The position numbers were made by a program, and so were the translations under genes. DNA of 64,000 nucleotides, from assembly GCA_009733575.1 (NCBI GenBank), contig ML769400.1, positions 62,001 to 126,000 of the forward strand. The letters run 5' to 3'. Within the stretch, counting starts at the first letter, position 1, and each line of letters opens with the position of its first letter. The notes beneath the pieces were generated by a model. That model searched no databases. It saw only the letters and a program-made list of their open reading frames with translations, and had not been told where the DNA came from. The DNA comes from Gymnopus androsaceus JB14 (Eukaryota > Basidiomycota > Agaricomycetes > Agaricales > Omphalotaceae). Shown here piece by piece: positions 35,041 through 46,500 of this stretch.

Positions 35041-35309
35041 CATCAGCAAAACCTGGATGGTTGATAAGACATCTTAATACATTCTGGAGCAAGGGTACCC
35101 TCTCCAGAGTGCTCCAGAGTGCTCAGAGCACTCAGAGCCATTCAATTGCTTTTTGATGGCTTTTTGATGGCTTTTTGACAGCTGTCAAACCTGTCCCAAA
35201 GTGATTGAATGACTCTGAGTGCTCTGAGCACTCTGGTGCACTCTGGAGAGGGTACCCTTGCTCCAGAATGTATTAAGATGTCTTATCAACCATCCAGGTT
35301 TTGCTGATG
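35041..35309. mobile_element. CATCAG fold-back element, subfamily 2, copy b
   Basis: 269 bp, ends CATCAGCAAAACCTGGATGG and its complement, flanked by TA on both sides (2-bp duplication). Palindromic body as in copy a. Confidence 0.9.
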
Positions 35310-35478
35310 TATGTTGCTGCTGTCACATTGTAATTCATTTGTTGACATTGATATTGATTACAATTGTAGGTGTTTGTAAACAAATCCAATGCCGTAGGTT
35401 GAGACAGTAGAGACTGCTCAGGATCAGATGTTTTGTTAAGGATATGTGCACTTTAACTCTCTGCCATATAGCTGGATA

Positions 35479-35796
35479 TAGGGTTGGACATGGGTATACC
35501 CATGGGTATCAGGGTGCTGACCCATACCCATACCCTCCAGACCCTTACCCACAATACCATGGTATTTCCTCACGGGTGTTTGAGTAATAATGGCATACAG
35601 AAGAGGAAGAGGATGAATGACTGTTAAAATTATGTTAAATAAGAAGTATAAGCCATAATAAAATGAATTTGTCATCCCAGGACTCTCAGAAATGACTTTA
35701 AAATTCTGCGGGTACAAATGGCTTGTACCCCTACCCATACCCGCCATATCCCTGGCCCAAAACCCATGGGTATACCCATACCCATGTCCAACACTA
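35479..35796. mobile_element. hAT-like MITE (TAGGGTTGGACATGGG ends)
   Basis: 318 bp with termini TAGGGTTGGACATGGGTATA and the complement of TAGTGTTGGACATGGGTATG. Exact 8-bp duplication GCTGGATA at 35471-35478 and 35797-35804. The TAGGG start and 8-bp duplication fit the hAT superfamily. No coding capacity. Confidence 0.88.
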
Positions 35797-35804
35797 GCTG
35801 GATA

Positions 35805-36661
35805 TCCTTGACACATGTTAATGTTAATGGGTAGTAATGTTTGGATGAGTGCAAATGTGGTAGAGGGTAGAGATAGGATTAGGGGTAAACTACTGAATAT
35901 GGTAATAATACATCTGGATGACCCAATATCTGGGTCACATTCCAACAATTTTTTTGGTTCAGGTATGGTACATCTGAGTCAGGGCACACTCAAATACTTG
36001 TTACAAAAAAATTCCAGGCTCAAGTGGTGCTCTGCAAGCAAAAATATCACATGTTTTATTTCTGGGTCTGTTTTGCTTCTGGCTTTGCTTCTGTATTTGC
36101 CATGTAGCACTTGCAACTGTAGCAGCATCAATGGTATATTCCACATCATTCATGTCATTCTTCTTCAACAAGTATTGTCATGCCTAGTAGCCCTCTACTA
36201 GGAGATTGTTAAGTCCATGCAACCTGGAGTGAACTTTGAAGCAGCCAAGGTATTGGAAGGAAATGGTTTGGAAAGGTTCCAGGTTAGACCTCACGAGGAA
36301 TGGGACTAAATGAAGCTATTAGCAACACCCTTGACAGAGAGTTCATCTGGAAAACTACTTAAAGTCCAGGCAAGTCCAGGTGTGCCTGTTTACTCTCAGG
36401 GATGCCCAGGAATTTGGCCAATTCCTAGGCAACACTAGGCAACCCAAGCACTCCAGGTAGCCCAGGATTTTGGCCAAATTCTAGGGATCCTTGAGTATCT
36501 CTGAAGTCAATCAAGAATTAGCCTCAAGCAAGCCCAAAGACCTTCAGGATTTGGCTAAAATCCTTGGCTGCCCAGGTTGCTTGGGCTGCCTGGGAAATGG
36601 GCAAATTCCTGGGGATCCTGGGAAGCTCTGGGAAGCCCTGGGACAGCTCTGGGAAGCACTG
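35805..36661. other. Intergenic stretch ending in CCCAGG-rich low-complexity DNA
   Basis: No gene. From about 36370 the sequence is built of CCCAGG/CCTGGG/CCTAGG words, like the interior of the subfamily 3 CATCAG elements, so it is probably a decayed relative. Confidence 0.45.
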
Positions 36662-38316
36662 CATCAGCAAAAATGGTCTGGGCCTGGGATAGCCTATAGG
36701 TTAGACTAATATGACCTGGGCAACCTGGGAAACCTAGATGACTTAGGCCACCTAGGAATTTGCCCAAATCCTGATATCACCAGAGGGAGCCTCATTGCAG
36801 CCTGAGCACTACCTGAGCACAAGCTGAGGGAACCTGGGGCAGCCTGAAGAAGCCTGAGGAAGCCTGAGGAAGCCTGAGGAAGCCTGGGACAGCCTGAGAT
36901 TCATTTAGAACTAGAATTACAAGCTAAATAACTTCAATAAGCTAGTACATTGAATTATGATGTGTATAAATATCATTAAAAGAACAGTAGATACCCCAAT
37001 TATTTGAATTTATCTACATATAATTGCATAAAATAAAGGCCCAAATAAGCGGAAACCGCATGGGCACCTGTAGACTGCATACAATTAGAACTCTGTTGAT
37101 GGGGTCAAATCAGTAGTGTGTGGCTCGGGTATGCCGGGTGTGCCGGGTTTCCGGGTCGGGTGGCTGTGCCGGGTCGGGTCGGGTCCAGCTCTGCACACCC
37201 GGGACCCGGCAATATACCCAGATCCACCTGTGTAGAATCAAGAATACCTACATTTTTTATGATTTTAAGGGTTTTTATAATAAAAATTGTAATATACAAC
37301 TGCATTCAAACAGCTATTTTAAGCTCTCTGTAATGATTTGGGGACCAGGCATGCATCTATGGTACCCAACATATTTTAAGATAGTGTTTATGCCTTGGAA
37401 ACACTGTTTTCATTGCATTTTCAAGATTTGCAAATTTTTAATAATAGAAATTTTGCCATCATTATGTTTAAATAACTGTTTAAACCCCAATTAGATATCT
37501 GGCATTCATCTAGGGTATTTTAGGGTATTTGAAGGTATTTTAACATTGGGTTTCCTTGGTTTTCAAGCATTTTTTAATATTTGCAAGGTTTTTAAATAGA
37601 AGTTTTAGTGTAATTACAAGCAAACTAGAATTTTAAGTCCAATAAACACCTAATACAATGTCTACAATGGGCCATCCATTATTTTTATTCATGCAAATAA
37701 GTCAAGTATAGTAAAATGAACAAAACAATGAAAATTCACCCAGAAAAAACTGTAACCCAACCCGGACCCGAAGAAACCTGTACCTAGCTGACCGGGTCCG
37801 GGTCAGGTTGACCTTTGGGGTACCCGAACCGACCCAAGCTACACGCTACAAATCAGATTCATCATGAAGTAATAGTTAACTTGATAAATATGTTATACTT
37901 GAACTTGAGTTAAAAATAGCTAAGCGAGGTATTCTGAGTCATAAGTTAAGGCTAGTAAACATTAATGAGTCTCAAAAAATAAGTTCACTTTGAAATAAGT
38001 TGAAATTCCAAGAGTTTAATGAGATAATAAGGTTTAAGTAATATAAATGTGGAAATTGAGCAAAAAGATACAGCTGAATAATAAAGTATGTGAACTGTTT
38101 TTTGGGTTGTATAACTCAGCAGAAGTATCCCTAGGTTACCTCAAGTTGCCTCAGGAGTCAGGCTTCCTCAGGCTTCCTCAGGTTTCCTTCAAGAAGCCCA
38201 GGAATAAGGGGATAGACTTATGCAAGCCTGGGAGACCTAGGTGTCCTGGGTGTCTGGGTTGTCCTAGGAGACCTAGGTAATCAGGTCATCCAAGGCCCAG
38301 ACCATTTTTGCTGATG
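36662..38316. mobile_element. CATCAG element, subfamily 3, long copy with a nested hAT-like insertion
   Basis: 1655 bp between CATCAGCAAAAATGGTCTGG and the complementary end at 38297-38316. Outer parts are CCTGGG-type repeats; the centre holds the element at 37114-37848 and AT-rich sequence. Without that insertion the element is about 0.9 kb. No transposase frame. Confidence 0.75.
37114..37848. mobile_element. hAT-like element (TAGTGTGTGGCTCGGGT ends) with 8-bp target duplication
   Basis: 735 bp. Left end TAGTGTGTGGCTCGGGT, right end the complement of TAGCGTGTAGCTTGGGT; perfect duplication CAAATCAG at 37106-37113 and 37849-37856. The ends are rich in GGGTC words (GCCGGGTCGGGTCGGGTCC). No coding capacity. 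Confidence 0.88.
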
Positions 38317-39018
38317 TAGTTTGGAGCTCTCATTGGTTTTTGAAGCATTGGTTGTATGAGGGTTGCTGCTTATGATACTGTACCATTTCAACTGTTAGTT
38401 CAATGATGCGTGACGCAGCACCTCTGAACTCCCGGATTTTCGCATTGGTGATGCGTGACGCATAGGTCCTGAACTTGCAATTTAATGAAGGTGTGATGCA
38501 CCTAATACGAGCTCCGGAGTGGGCCTGCGGCGCCATGACCATGCTGAACTGAACTCTGTGTCGGTGACGCGTGACACAGATGGATGACCAGATGGTGGAT
38601 TAAATCCGACCTGTGATGCTAAAAATCGCTGAACTAGCGGTCAAAATGGTACAGTACACTAGTACTGTATAGTATCGCTTCATTCTACTAGTACTGTATA
38701 ATATTGCTTCATTCTACTAGTTCATTACAGCTATTACAGTATTTTCCTACTAGTACAAGCAGCGAGCACAACAATATGATATGATTTTGTGATTTTGGTC
38801 CATTTTTGGTCTGAGGTTGTAAAACAAATCAAATGTTTAATATATTTGGATTGAATGGAGCCTGACAACTGACATTCTTGTGGTATCCATTGCATTCCAT
38901 TGCTATGGGCTCAATGGCTGCTATGAATGCTGTGGAGAACTCCACAGTTCTCTACAGCATGCCCAGGTTTTGGCACTGTTTTGCTGATGTTCTTCCAACC
39001 ACTTCTTCTCTACTTATG
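38317..39018. other. Intergenic stretch with short repeats
   Basis: No gene. A word like GATGCGTGACGCA occurs at 38405 and 38450 and, diverged, at 38565. A roughly 33-bp unit (CTAGTACTGTATAGTATCGC ...) is tandemly repeated at 38658-38722. The segment 38957-38989 ends TTTTGCTGATG, a possible CATCAG-family end without a partner. Confidence 0.45.
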
Positions 39019-39331
39019 TGTTAGGAAATATACTCCACACGGTATCCTACGCTTTGGCATTTCCATTTATACACACAGACTTTTACTTATATTTTATTCG
39101 GTCACTGGGCTGCTTACCAAAGTCGATCATATGATCGACTTATATACCTAGCCCACCGTTGTTTGCCTCCCTCAGTTGAACCATTACTTCGGGTACCAAC
39201 TGAGGTGAGAGCTTTCTTTATGTTACCCTTCGCATCATTACTTACCTACTTTACTTAGCTTACTTTTATCTAACAGGTATAGGAGTTGAACCGTTACTTC
39301 GGGTACCAACTGAGCTTACTTTTATCTAACA
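39019..39331 (+). repeat. Solo LTR
   Basis: 313 bp starting TGTTAGGAAAT and ending TTTATCTAACA (terminal TGTTAG/CTAACA), with the perfect 5-bp duplication TTATG at 39014-39018 and 39332-39336. It contains a 20-bp perfect palindrome AGTCGATCATATGATCGACT at 39121-39140 followed by TATATA, and a direct repeat of TTACTTCGGGTACCAACTGA. Consistent with LTR-LTR recombination. No relation to the Copia LTR at 29120. Confidence 0.85.
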
Positions 39332-39583
39332 TTATGATGCCCAACCCTTGATATCACCCATTGCCACACCAAAATCTCTCCTTTACCAAGCTACAGCTTA
39401 CACACATCCTCCTTCCTCCTCCCTTTGTCTCTGTGCACATTGTATAAATACACATATAGGTCAATGGAGAAGACAACACCAATGTCAATGTCAAGGTAGA
39501 TCAATATTACTTTACATCATAGCGAGTATGTATTGAAAAATGTAGATGTTCAGAATAAATAAAATACCACAGCATTCACTTAC

Positions 39584-40230
39584 TGGGTGACCTCCCGTGG
39601 CGATTTAGAAACCTAGATTATTTTCTAAACCTGGATCGCGAGTCGCGACCCAAAATGGGAATGCCCAACATCACATTAAACACAGTATTGGTTTTGATGG
39701 AAAAGTTGACATTTCTCAACTCAAATCTAGAGGAGGGGTACCCCTCTTCTAGATGACAAAGCACATTTCTAAACCATCTTCCAAATATTTTCCTTTCTGG
39801 GATACCTTTCCCATCTGCATCTCCGCCCGACTAGCCCATCCATCCCTCATATTATCGTGTCCCTGTCCCCCCCACACCTCCAGGAATGATACAAACTGTT
39901 AGCAGAAGGCCACAGTTTATCTTCTAAAACAAAAAAAAGTATTTCAGAGCTCTAAGGTGCTCGCTATCTCTCGGCACCATCCTACTTATTTTTACAATGG
40001 TTTACACAAACTCTGGACTTGAATCCACTGTTATATACTATTTGACATATGTCTGACTTACCGGAAGGCAAATCAGGTATAGCAAAGGGCTTTAGAAGTA
40101 GGCAAATGAGCGAAATGGTGTGAGGCAGCAGGAAATCCAGGTTTTAGAATTGATGTGGTCAACGGTTTAGGTTCAAATTTGATGGATTTAGAAATAATCT
40201 AGAATTCTAAATGCCACAGAAGGTCACCCA
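39584..40230. mobile_element. TIR element, 647 bp, non-autonomous
   Basis: About 50-bp inverted repeats: left TGGGTGACCTCCCGTGGCGA, right the complement of TGGGTGACCTTCTGTGGCAT, continuing into TTTAGAA and CTAGATTATTT. ACTTAC borders both sides (6-7 bp target duplication). The interior has a fold-back centre (CTAGAGGAGGGGTACCCCTC). No coding capacity. Confidence 0.8.
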
Positions 40231-40518
40231 CTTACACTGATAGACAATCTGAGCCTCAGGCTGCTAGAATCTGGCATCAATATCAATTTCTTATTTAGGA
40301 TCTGGTGGCAGTGTGCTGTCAGTGCTCTCATATGCAAGGACATTCCTATAAAGATGAATTACAGCTATGGACTCGGACTCACACCAACTCGTTCCAACTC
40401 GTTCCAACAGAACATTCCATCTCAGGATGTATCATCCTAACAGCTATTCTTCTATTCACTAAACACTGATCATACCAGCTCGGCGGCTATCTACCAACAA
40501 TCAACCCACCTCTATCAA

Positions 40519-41464
40519 ATGGCTTCTTCGGGATATCCGAAAGCCAACGTAGGACACGGTCTGAGTCCTACAAGAAACATGCCTACAATCATGTCTCATG
40601 CACCTCCACTATGCTCGACTGCTACCAGGAGGTATTCTCCAGAAACGCTCGTTAACACAGAGACTCTCACACAACAAGGAGACTATGCCACACCATCCAT
40701 GACCTCTAGGTAAGAAATTCCATTATACCATCTTAAACAACAAGAAAGAAAAAAACAATATAGGAACGACAATGAGATGAGGAGTGGGTCATTCGCTGGG
40801 CTAGATACCTTTTATCATTACTCCTCCAACAATTTCCCTCCTGAATGGCAGAGGTGGTGAGTCCTACCCTCCTTTATCCACACAATGGCAAAGAATTTAA
40901 TTATCAGTAGTCAGGCCGGCCAGGAAGCAGAGATGTTCCATCCCGACTTCGGCCACCCTCCCTGTGAATACTCTAGACAATGGTTGACCCATGCGACACC
41001 CCAAATTGAACACTCATACTCCATAGAAGAGGGACGAGCATCCACCTTACCTATTCCTCTGGATCGCTGCCCCGTAGTACATTCGACTCCGTCACAGTAT
41101 TGTCCTGCACCTTCATCTGATCCAAGCATCGTGTACTTGCCCCAATCTCTGGAGTGGTCCTACTCCCAGATGGCAGCGTACACGCCAAACAATCTACCTC
41201 CAGCATTGTTGCCACCAATGAGTGAATCCTCGTTGGCCCGGAGCCGAGCTTTCGAGTGTCAAATCTGCGGTAAAAAGCTTGCAAACAAACAAAATCTTCA
41301 AAGTAGGCACCAGGTATTTTTTCTCCATTGTCACTTACCGGTTCATGCTAGACCATGTCGAAGCTGTTCATAGAAAGGCCAGAAGATTTACCTGTTCGAG
41401 CTGCGGAAAGATGTTCTCGTATCAGCAATCTCGGAATCGTTTCGGAATCGTCATCAGAAATTGA
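40519..41464 (+). CDS. C2H2 zinc-finger family protein (paralogue E), second finger truncated
   Basis: Four exons (40519-40709, 40764-40856, 40908-41302, 41352-41464), 792 nt in all, 263 residues. It has the family signature NNFPPEWQRC, the opening SQAGQEAEMFHPDF and the variable module SQYCPAPS ... LPQSLEWSYSQMAAYTPN. Finger 1 (CQICGKKLANKQNLQN plus HVEAVH) is intact. The second finger starts normally (CSSCGKMFSYQQSRNR), but an 11-bp tandem duplication (TCGGAATCGT repeated) shifts the frame, so the His and Cys ligands are lost and it ends FGIVIRN. Without the duplication the reading would continue HQKLRCPAGRAHLMI. The N-terminus lacks the C4 motif of the other members. The only plus-strand member here. 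Confidence 0.75.
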
Positions 41465-41881
41465 GGTGCCCTGCAGGTCGTGCACATTTGATGATTTAAG
41501 TACAGCTTGAGTAAGTGACGCTGAGCTGTGTGCCAATCATTTCTTCCAATCAATTTTTTTTCTACTTTGTGGTTTACTTCCTCCAAGACCGTACTGGCTA
41601 CCGTATTGCTTTCCCAAACGCTGTGATTTATATATTGGCTCTGCTCGTGTGATACTTTTATTGGATAAATCAGTTGACTGAAATTCAAGTTGGGAAAAGG
41701 TTACTTGAAAATTGGAACTCCATCCACAATTTTTCCCAGTCCTTACTTTGCTCTCACTAATTGTATTGCTTTCTATGCTTCAAACACTGTGCAAGTACTG
41801 AATTCAGATTCATATAATATGCTATATCGGTTGTTAGTCAACATGCAGTTGAAACTCGAGTTAGACTTACGAACGTATCAG
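41465..41881. other. Convergent intergenic spacer
   Basis: 3' flanks of paralogue E (plus) and the JmjC gene (minus). No gene or repeat recognised. Confidence 0.45.
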
Positions 41882-43340
41882 TTAGAACCACATCGACACT
41901 GAAAAACTCGTCTCTTCAGCTCGCATCGCATGCCACCACCCGGGAGGTATGAAAAGCATATCTCCTGGCTCAAGCGTCGCTGACATCGCCTCTGGGACGA
42001 CATAGTCCCAGAATTCAGGAAACCGGCTGCGAGTGGTATCGTCTTCCTGAGGATTGGTGAAAACATCCACTCGGGACGTGTTGCTCATCGACGGGCTAGT
42101 CGCGTTCGATGCAGGGTTTGATTTTGTCGTCGAGTTTGGATCCATACCGTCAACAAAAGCATACATGGATTCGTTAACGGACGGCGGAGCGAGCCAGACG
42201 GTTTTCCGTCCCACAATTTGAACTGGTAGAATCTCAATTCAAATGTTGCAATCGCACGAGTTTACCGAAGATCATACCATAAAAGTTGTAATATGGATCC
42301 TATATATGAATATAACAATTACTATGCGCGACCGAACAGACCAGTGATTAGCGTACTGTATGTGCCGGGGAGATTGTCCCGCGGGGTCCCAGCCAACCAT
42401 TTATCACCAATTGCTCGTCATTCCCTGGTGGCTTGTATTGTGGGTAATCTTCAGGTGGCGGAGGACAAGTGTAGACATAATCAGGTATAACAATGTCTTT
42501 GTTGAGATCAGGAAACTGCATGAGAAGATTATGTTGAGCCAGATACAAAACTTTTGTCGAGTGCGACGTAGGTTCGAGGGCCGAGAGAAAATCATCCCAA
42601 TCCATGAATTCTTGCATCCAATCGTCCGTTCGATAGTCTGCGCCCACTTCGACTGGCACAATTCTTGCTGGTCCGGCGACGGAACGAAGATAAGCAGTAG
42701 AAGACCAAGGGTGCTCGTTGATAGCCGGCCAAGACGTAGCGTATTTACGTAACAAAAAGGGACGATTCCGGAGGGACTGAACGAATGTCATAAACGACGA
42801 AGGTGGATCAATAGCTGGAATGTCATGAGAAGACGTTTGAAGGTGAGGAGATAGAGAGCAATGTGCACTAGATAACCGTGATTCTGTAAGGAGTGATTCG
42901 GAAGATAGGAACTCGGTTTGAATTCTGCGGATGAGAGAAAGAATGAGATCGAGACGACCTTGGCCGACTGCACCTGCGATTATGATAGCTCGGTCTAGCC
43001 TAGCAATAGCATCTCGGGACGTAGAAGCATCCAAGGACGCCAAAGATCGAATGATGGCTGCGTCTGTATATAGTCTGTTCCAACAGCTTCCCGAAGTGCC
43101 TTTTGCCATTTTTGAATATGAAACATCCAGGAGCACTTCAAGTGCTCTACATGACTCGGATGATTCGGAGTTTTCACTGAGAGAGGATAAAAGTGAGTCG
43201 ACATTTTCTGTGCCACAGCCAAGCAGTTCTGCACAAAAGACATGAGCGAATGGGGTGACAGCTGGAAGAGCCCACACACGAGAAGTGTCACCCAAAAGGT
43301 CTTGACGAAGGAGTTGCAAGTATTCTGTGCTCCAGGACAT
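41882..43340 (-). CDS. JmjC-domain 2-oxoglutarate/Fe(II) oxygenase, JMJD5 (KDM8)-like
   Basis: Three exons (43340-42357, 42299-42278, 42222-41882) total 1347 nt, 448 residues, no interruption. The N-terminal helical half (MSWSTEYLQLLRQD ... CWNRLYTDAAIIRSLASLD) matches the JMJD5 layout; the C-terminal half is a cupin-8/JmjC fold. Iron ligands: HTD (the His in exon 1, the Asp in the 22-nt second exon) and the distal His in PPGWWHAM. The lysine in QIVGRKTVWLAPP fits the 2-oxoglutarate contact. Family members hydroxylate arginine or process histone tails; the substrate here is unknown. It shares a 234-bp divergent upstream region with MOT1, so the two may be co-regulated. Start chosen at MSW because upstream in-frame codons lack ATG. 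Confidence 0.9.
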
Positions 43341-43574
43341 TATGATTGAGGAAAAGAAAGGGCTAAACACGTGCAAGTGTCGGAATCAATTGATGTCTTG
43401 ATTTGGACTTGATTTTGTCCCAAAGTGTGCCGTAAATTTGTCATTTTTCAGCATTTTTGGCGGTCTCGACTTGCAGATATAAAGAGCGACGCGGTTCGGA
43501 GTTTGTGACGATTTTCTCCCACAAAATCCTTTTTCCTCTCTATACGGCAACGTCGGCCCGGCAGTCACGGCACA
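43341..43574. promoter_or_regulatory. Divergent promoter region between the JmjC gene and MOT1
   Basis: 234 bp separate the two start codons. No TATA box is obvious. It must carry both 5' untranslated leaders and promoters. Confidence 0.6.
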
Positions 43575-46500
43575 ATGACTTCGAGGTAATTTTTCTTCTT
43601 CTCCTTCTTTCTTCCATCTTCTAAATATGATTTCAGGTTGGACCGGCTCCTCCTTCTACTTGATACTGGTTCTTCTACATCCGTTCGAAATACCGCTGCA
43701 AAACAATTGGCTCAGTTGGCCGTGAAGAGTGTGATCAGCGATGTCACTTTTACAGAGCGTCAGCATGTTACCAGAGATCCAGCTACTTGGGGCGAACTTA
43801 TGGCAGTGGTGGCGCGGGTATGTCTTATACAATCGCTTAAAACTCCACCTCCTAATCTCCGTTCTCAGATAATCCCATATCTTCATTCGAAATCTCATGA
43901 AACTCGTACCGCTGCCTCGGTCGCACTCTCCCAAATATTCTCCTCTGTTCCTGTCTGGCAGCCATACAACAATGAAGACTCTATGAGAACTGAAGATGAG
44001 AGCAAGATACCAGAATTTAACAACTTCTCTGTGGAGGAACTGGTACAGCACGGCAAATTGCTCCTTGCATCTTCCGGGAAAGAATTCATTCGGCCCGCTG
44101 TTCTTTCCAGTCCTGCAGAGGTGAAAAAGGCGCGTAAAGAGGCCATGGGAAGGTTGGGTCTCGAGTTTTTGGATGATGTCGCGGAGGAGATGGATCTGGA
44201 TCAAAGAGCTTGGCGCAGATGTGGAAACAAATGGCGATGTTGATATGGACGCTAAAATGGAGGAACCAACACCATCGGGATCTCCGATGGATCTTTGTCC
44301 TCCTACAACTCTCAAGAAGGAAGATCATGTCCCTAGCCGTTCGACTACACCTGCAGATCCTTCACCCACACCGAGCACTCCAGCTGATGAAGTTGATCTC
44401 AGCGCAATGTCTGCGCGAGAGAGGAACCGACTGAAGCGCAAGAGAAAACCCGGAAACTCTGCCTTTGTCGCGGCGACTGCCCCCCCTCCACAGTCTTCTG
44501 GCTCAAAGTACAACGCGGCAGCAGCTGGACCAGCAAAGTAAGTTGGATGGTACTCTGTTTCCAAAGCATTTACTAACGATATTCATGTTCAGAGCGCGAC
44601 TCGTTGCCGCCGATGAATCCGCTCAGAGCACCTCTCGTCTTGCAAGTCCTACTACGGACAAGGTCGTCATTGATCCCTCCAAGGGAGGTGCTATCTCACC
44701 CAAGGCAGTCAAACAGGCGAAAGCTCTAGATGTTAAACCCGGTCTTTGGATATGGGATGGCTGTTGTGCAGGTGCTCGAAGTGGATCTTTTGAGTGCAGC
44801 CTGGGAAGTCCGACATGGGGCTGCTCTGGCTCTACGAGAACTATTGAAGATTCAAGGAAAATGTGGAGGAATGCAAGGTAATGAGAACGAAAAAGAAATC
44901 GTTTTGACACTGTATCAATCTTGGTTTTACAGACGATGCCACCTCGGAAGAAAATCTCATGGCTCACGAAAAATGGTGCAACGATCTATCTGCCAAACTT
45001 CTCTGCGTTCTCGTCTTGGATCGTTTTGGAGACTTTGTGTCCGACCAGGTTGTCGCGCCTGTTCGCGAAATGATCTCACAGACCCTCGCCTCCTTACTTA
45101 TTCATATGCCCCGACGCTCTGTATTGCACGTTCATTCCATCCTCCTCCAGATGATTCGCCAGCAGTTCGTAATACCTGCGCCTACACTGCCTATCCCCAA
45201 GGTTAGAGGAAGAGGAAAACAGGTAGCGGCGGCAGAGCAGAAGGTGACCCACATATGGGAAATTAGGCATGCTGGTTTGTTGGGCATCAAATACGAAGTT
45301 GCGGTTAGGAACGATCTATTCGATTCTGGGCTCGAGCAAGTGAAGCAGGAAGATGGGAGTAGCGAAGTGACTGGAACCACGATTCTTAGCGACGTTGTTG
45401 AGGCAGCAGTACTAGGGTATGTACTACTTTGGTTTAGATAAGATTTACGTCTCATGTCTTTTTCAGTCTTGGGGACAAAGACGATGATGTCCGTGCCGTA
45501 GCCGCCTCTTGTTTACTTCCTGTCGCAGGACATTTGGTAGAACAATTACCGGAATCTCTAGATCGGGTCTTGCTCGTTCTTTGGAGCTGTCTGAGTGATA
45601 TGAAGGACGATCTTAGTTCTAGCGTAGGCGCAGTGATGGAACTTTTAGGTGAGTTGTACTCCATCCGCGACGATCGATTCCGATTTCTCATATTTTTTTT
45701 CGTCAGGCAAACTTGTAGCATATGACAAAGTTATCGAAATTCTTGCAAATGAAACTGTATCGTGCGTATCATTTTTGTGTGCGCTCATGAATTATCTGTT
45801 GATGTTTTGGAGACAGATTACCACTTACGACCTCTCGCACCAACACTATTCCCTTTCTTCCGACACACCATCGCCAACGTCCGTCTTTCTGTCGTAAAGA
45901 CCCTTCACTCCTTCATGACCGTAGAATCACTTCCTCGAGAGTGGATTTCAGTGCCCTTCTTTCGTCTCCTCTATCAAAATCTCATTGTCGAAGAACGTTC
46001 GGAGATACGCGATGCTGGTCTTGAGGCCTGGAGAACGGCGCTCGATATCGTCTCGGCTTTGCCGGGATGGATGGAAAGTAACATCACCCAACAGATTATC
46101 CTAGATTGGTACGCTATCGTGATGACGCCTCTAGGCATGCCCATCGATCCGTCGACCTTTTACTATCCCTTGCTCACCGTGGAAGGGGAAGCACCTCCTG
46201 AACGACATAATGTGGACAAGAATATGATTGCGCAAGACATGTCTCTGCTCACTTTAGAAGTGATTTTGAAGGCTCGTATAGCTAGCTCGACAGCTTTGGC
46301 GCTGTTAATGGCGTATTGGCCTGCAGGCGTGAGTCCACTGTCCCATAATGTTTTAATCAACTAAAATTCATTTCTAGACTTTGACGATGGAGGAGATCTT
46401 CCAGCCCATTTTACTGCATTACGTTGATTCTACGAGCATGCTGCAAAAAGTCCTCTCTGCGATCATTACAGAGGAATGGGCTCAGGAATATTCACTCAAA

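Noticed and set aside
43819..43869. Reading the second MOT1 intron as coding (51 nt, in frame, no stop)
   Set aside because: It has GT and AG borders, and splicing gives the expected VVAR-IIPYLHSKS join; retention would insert a non-conserved segment.
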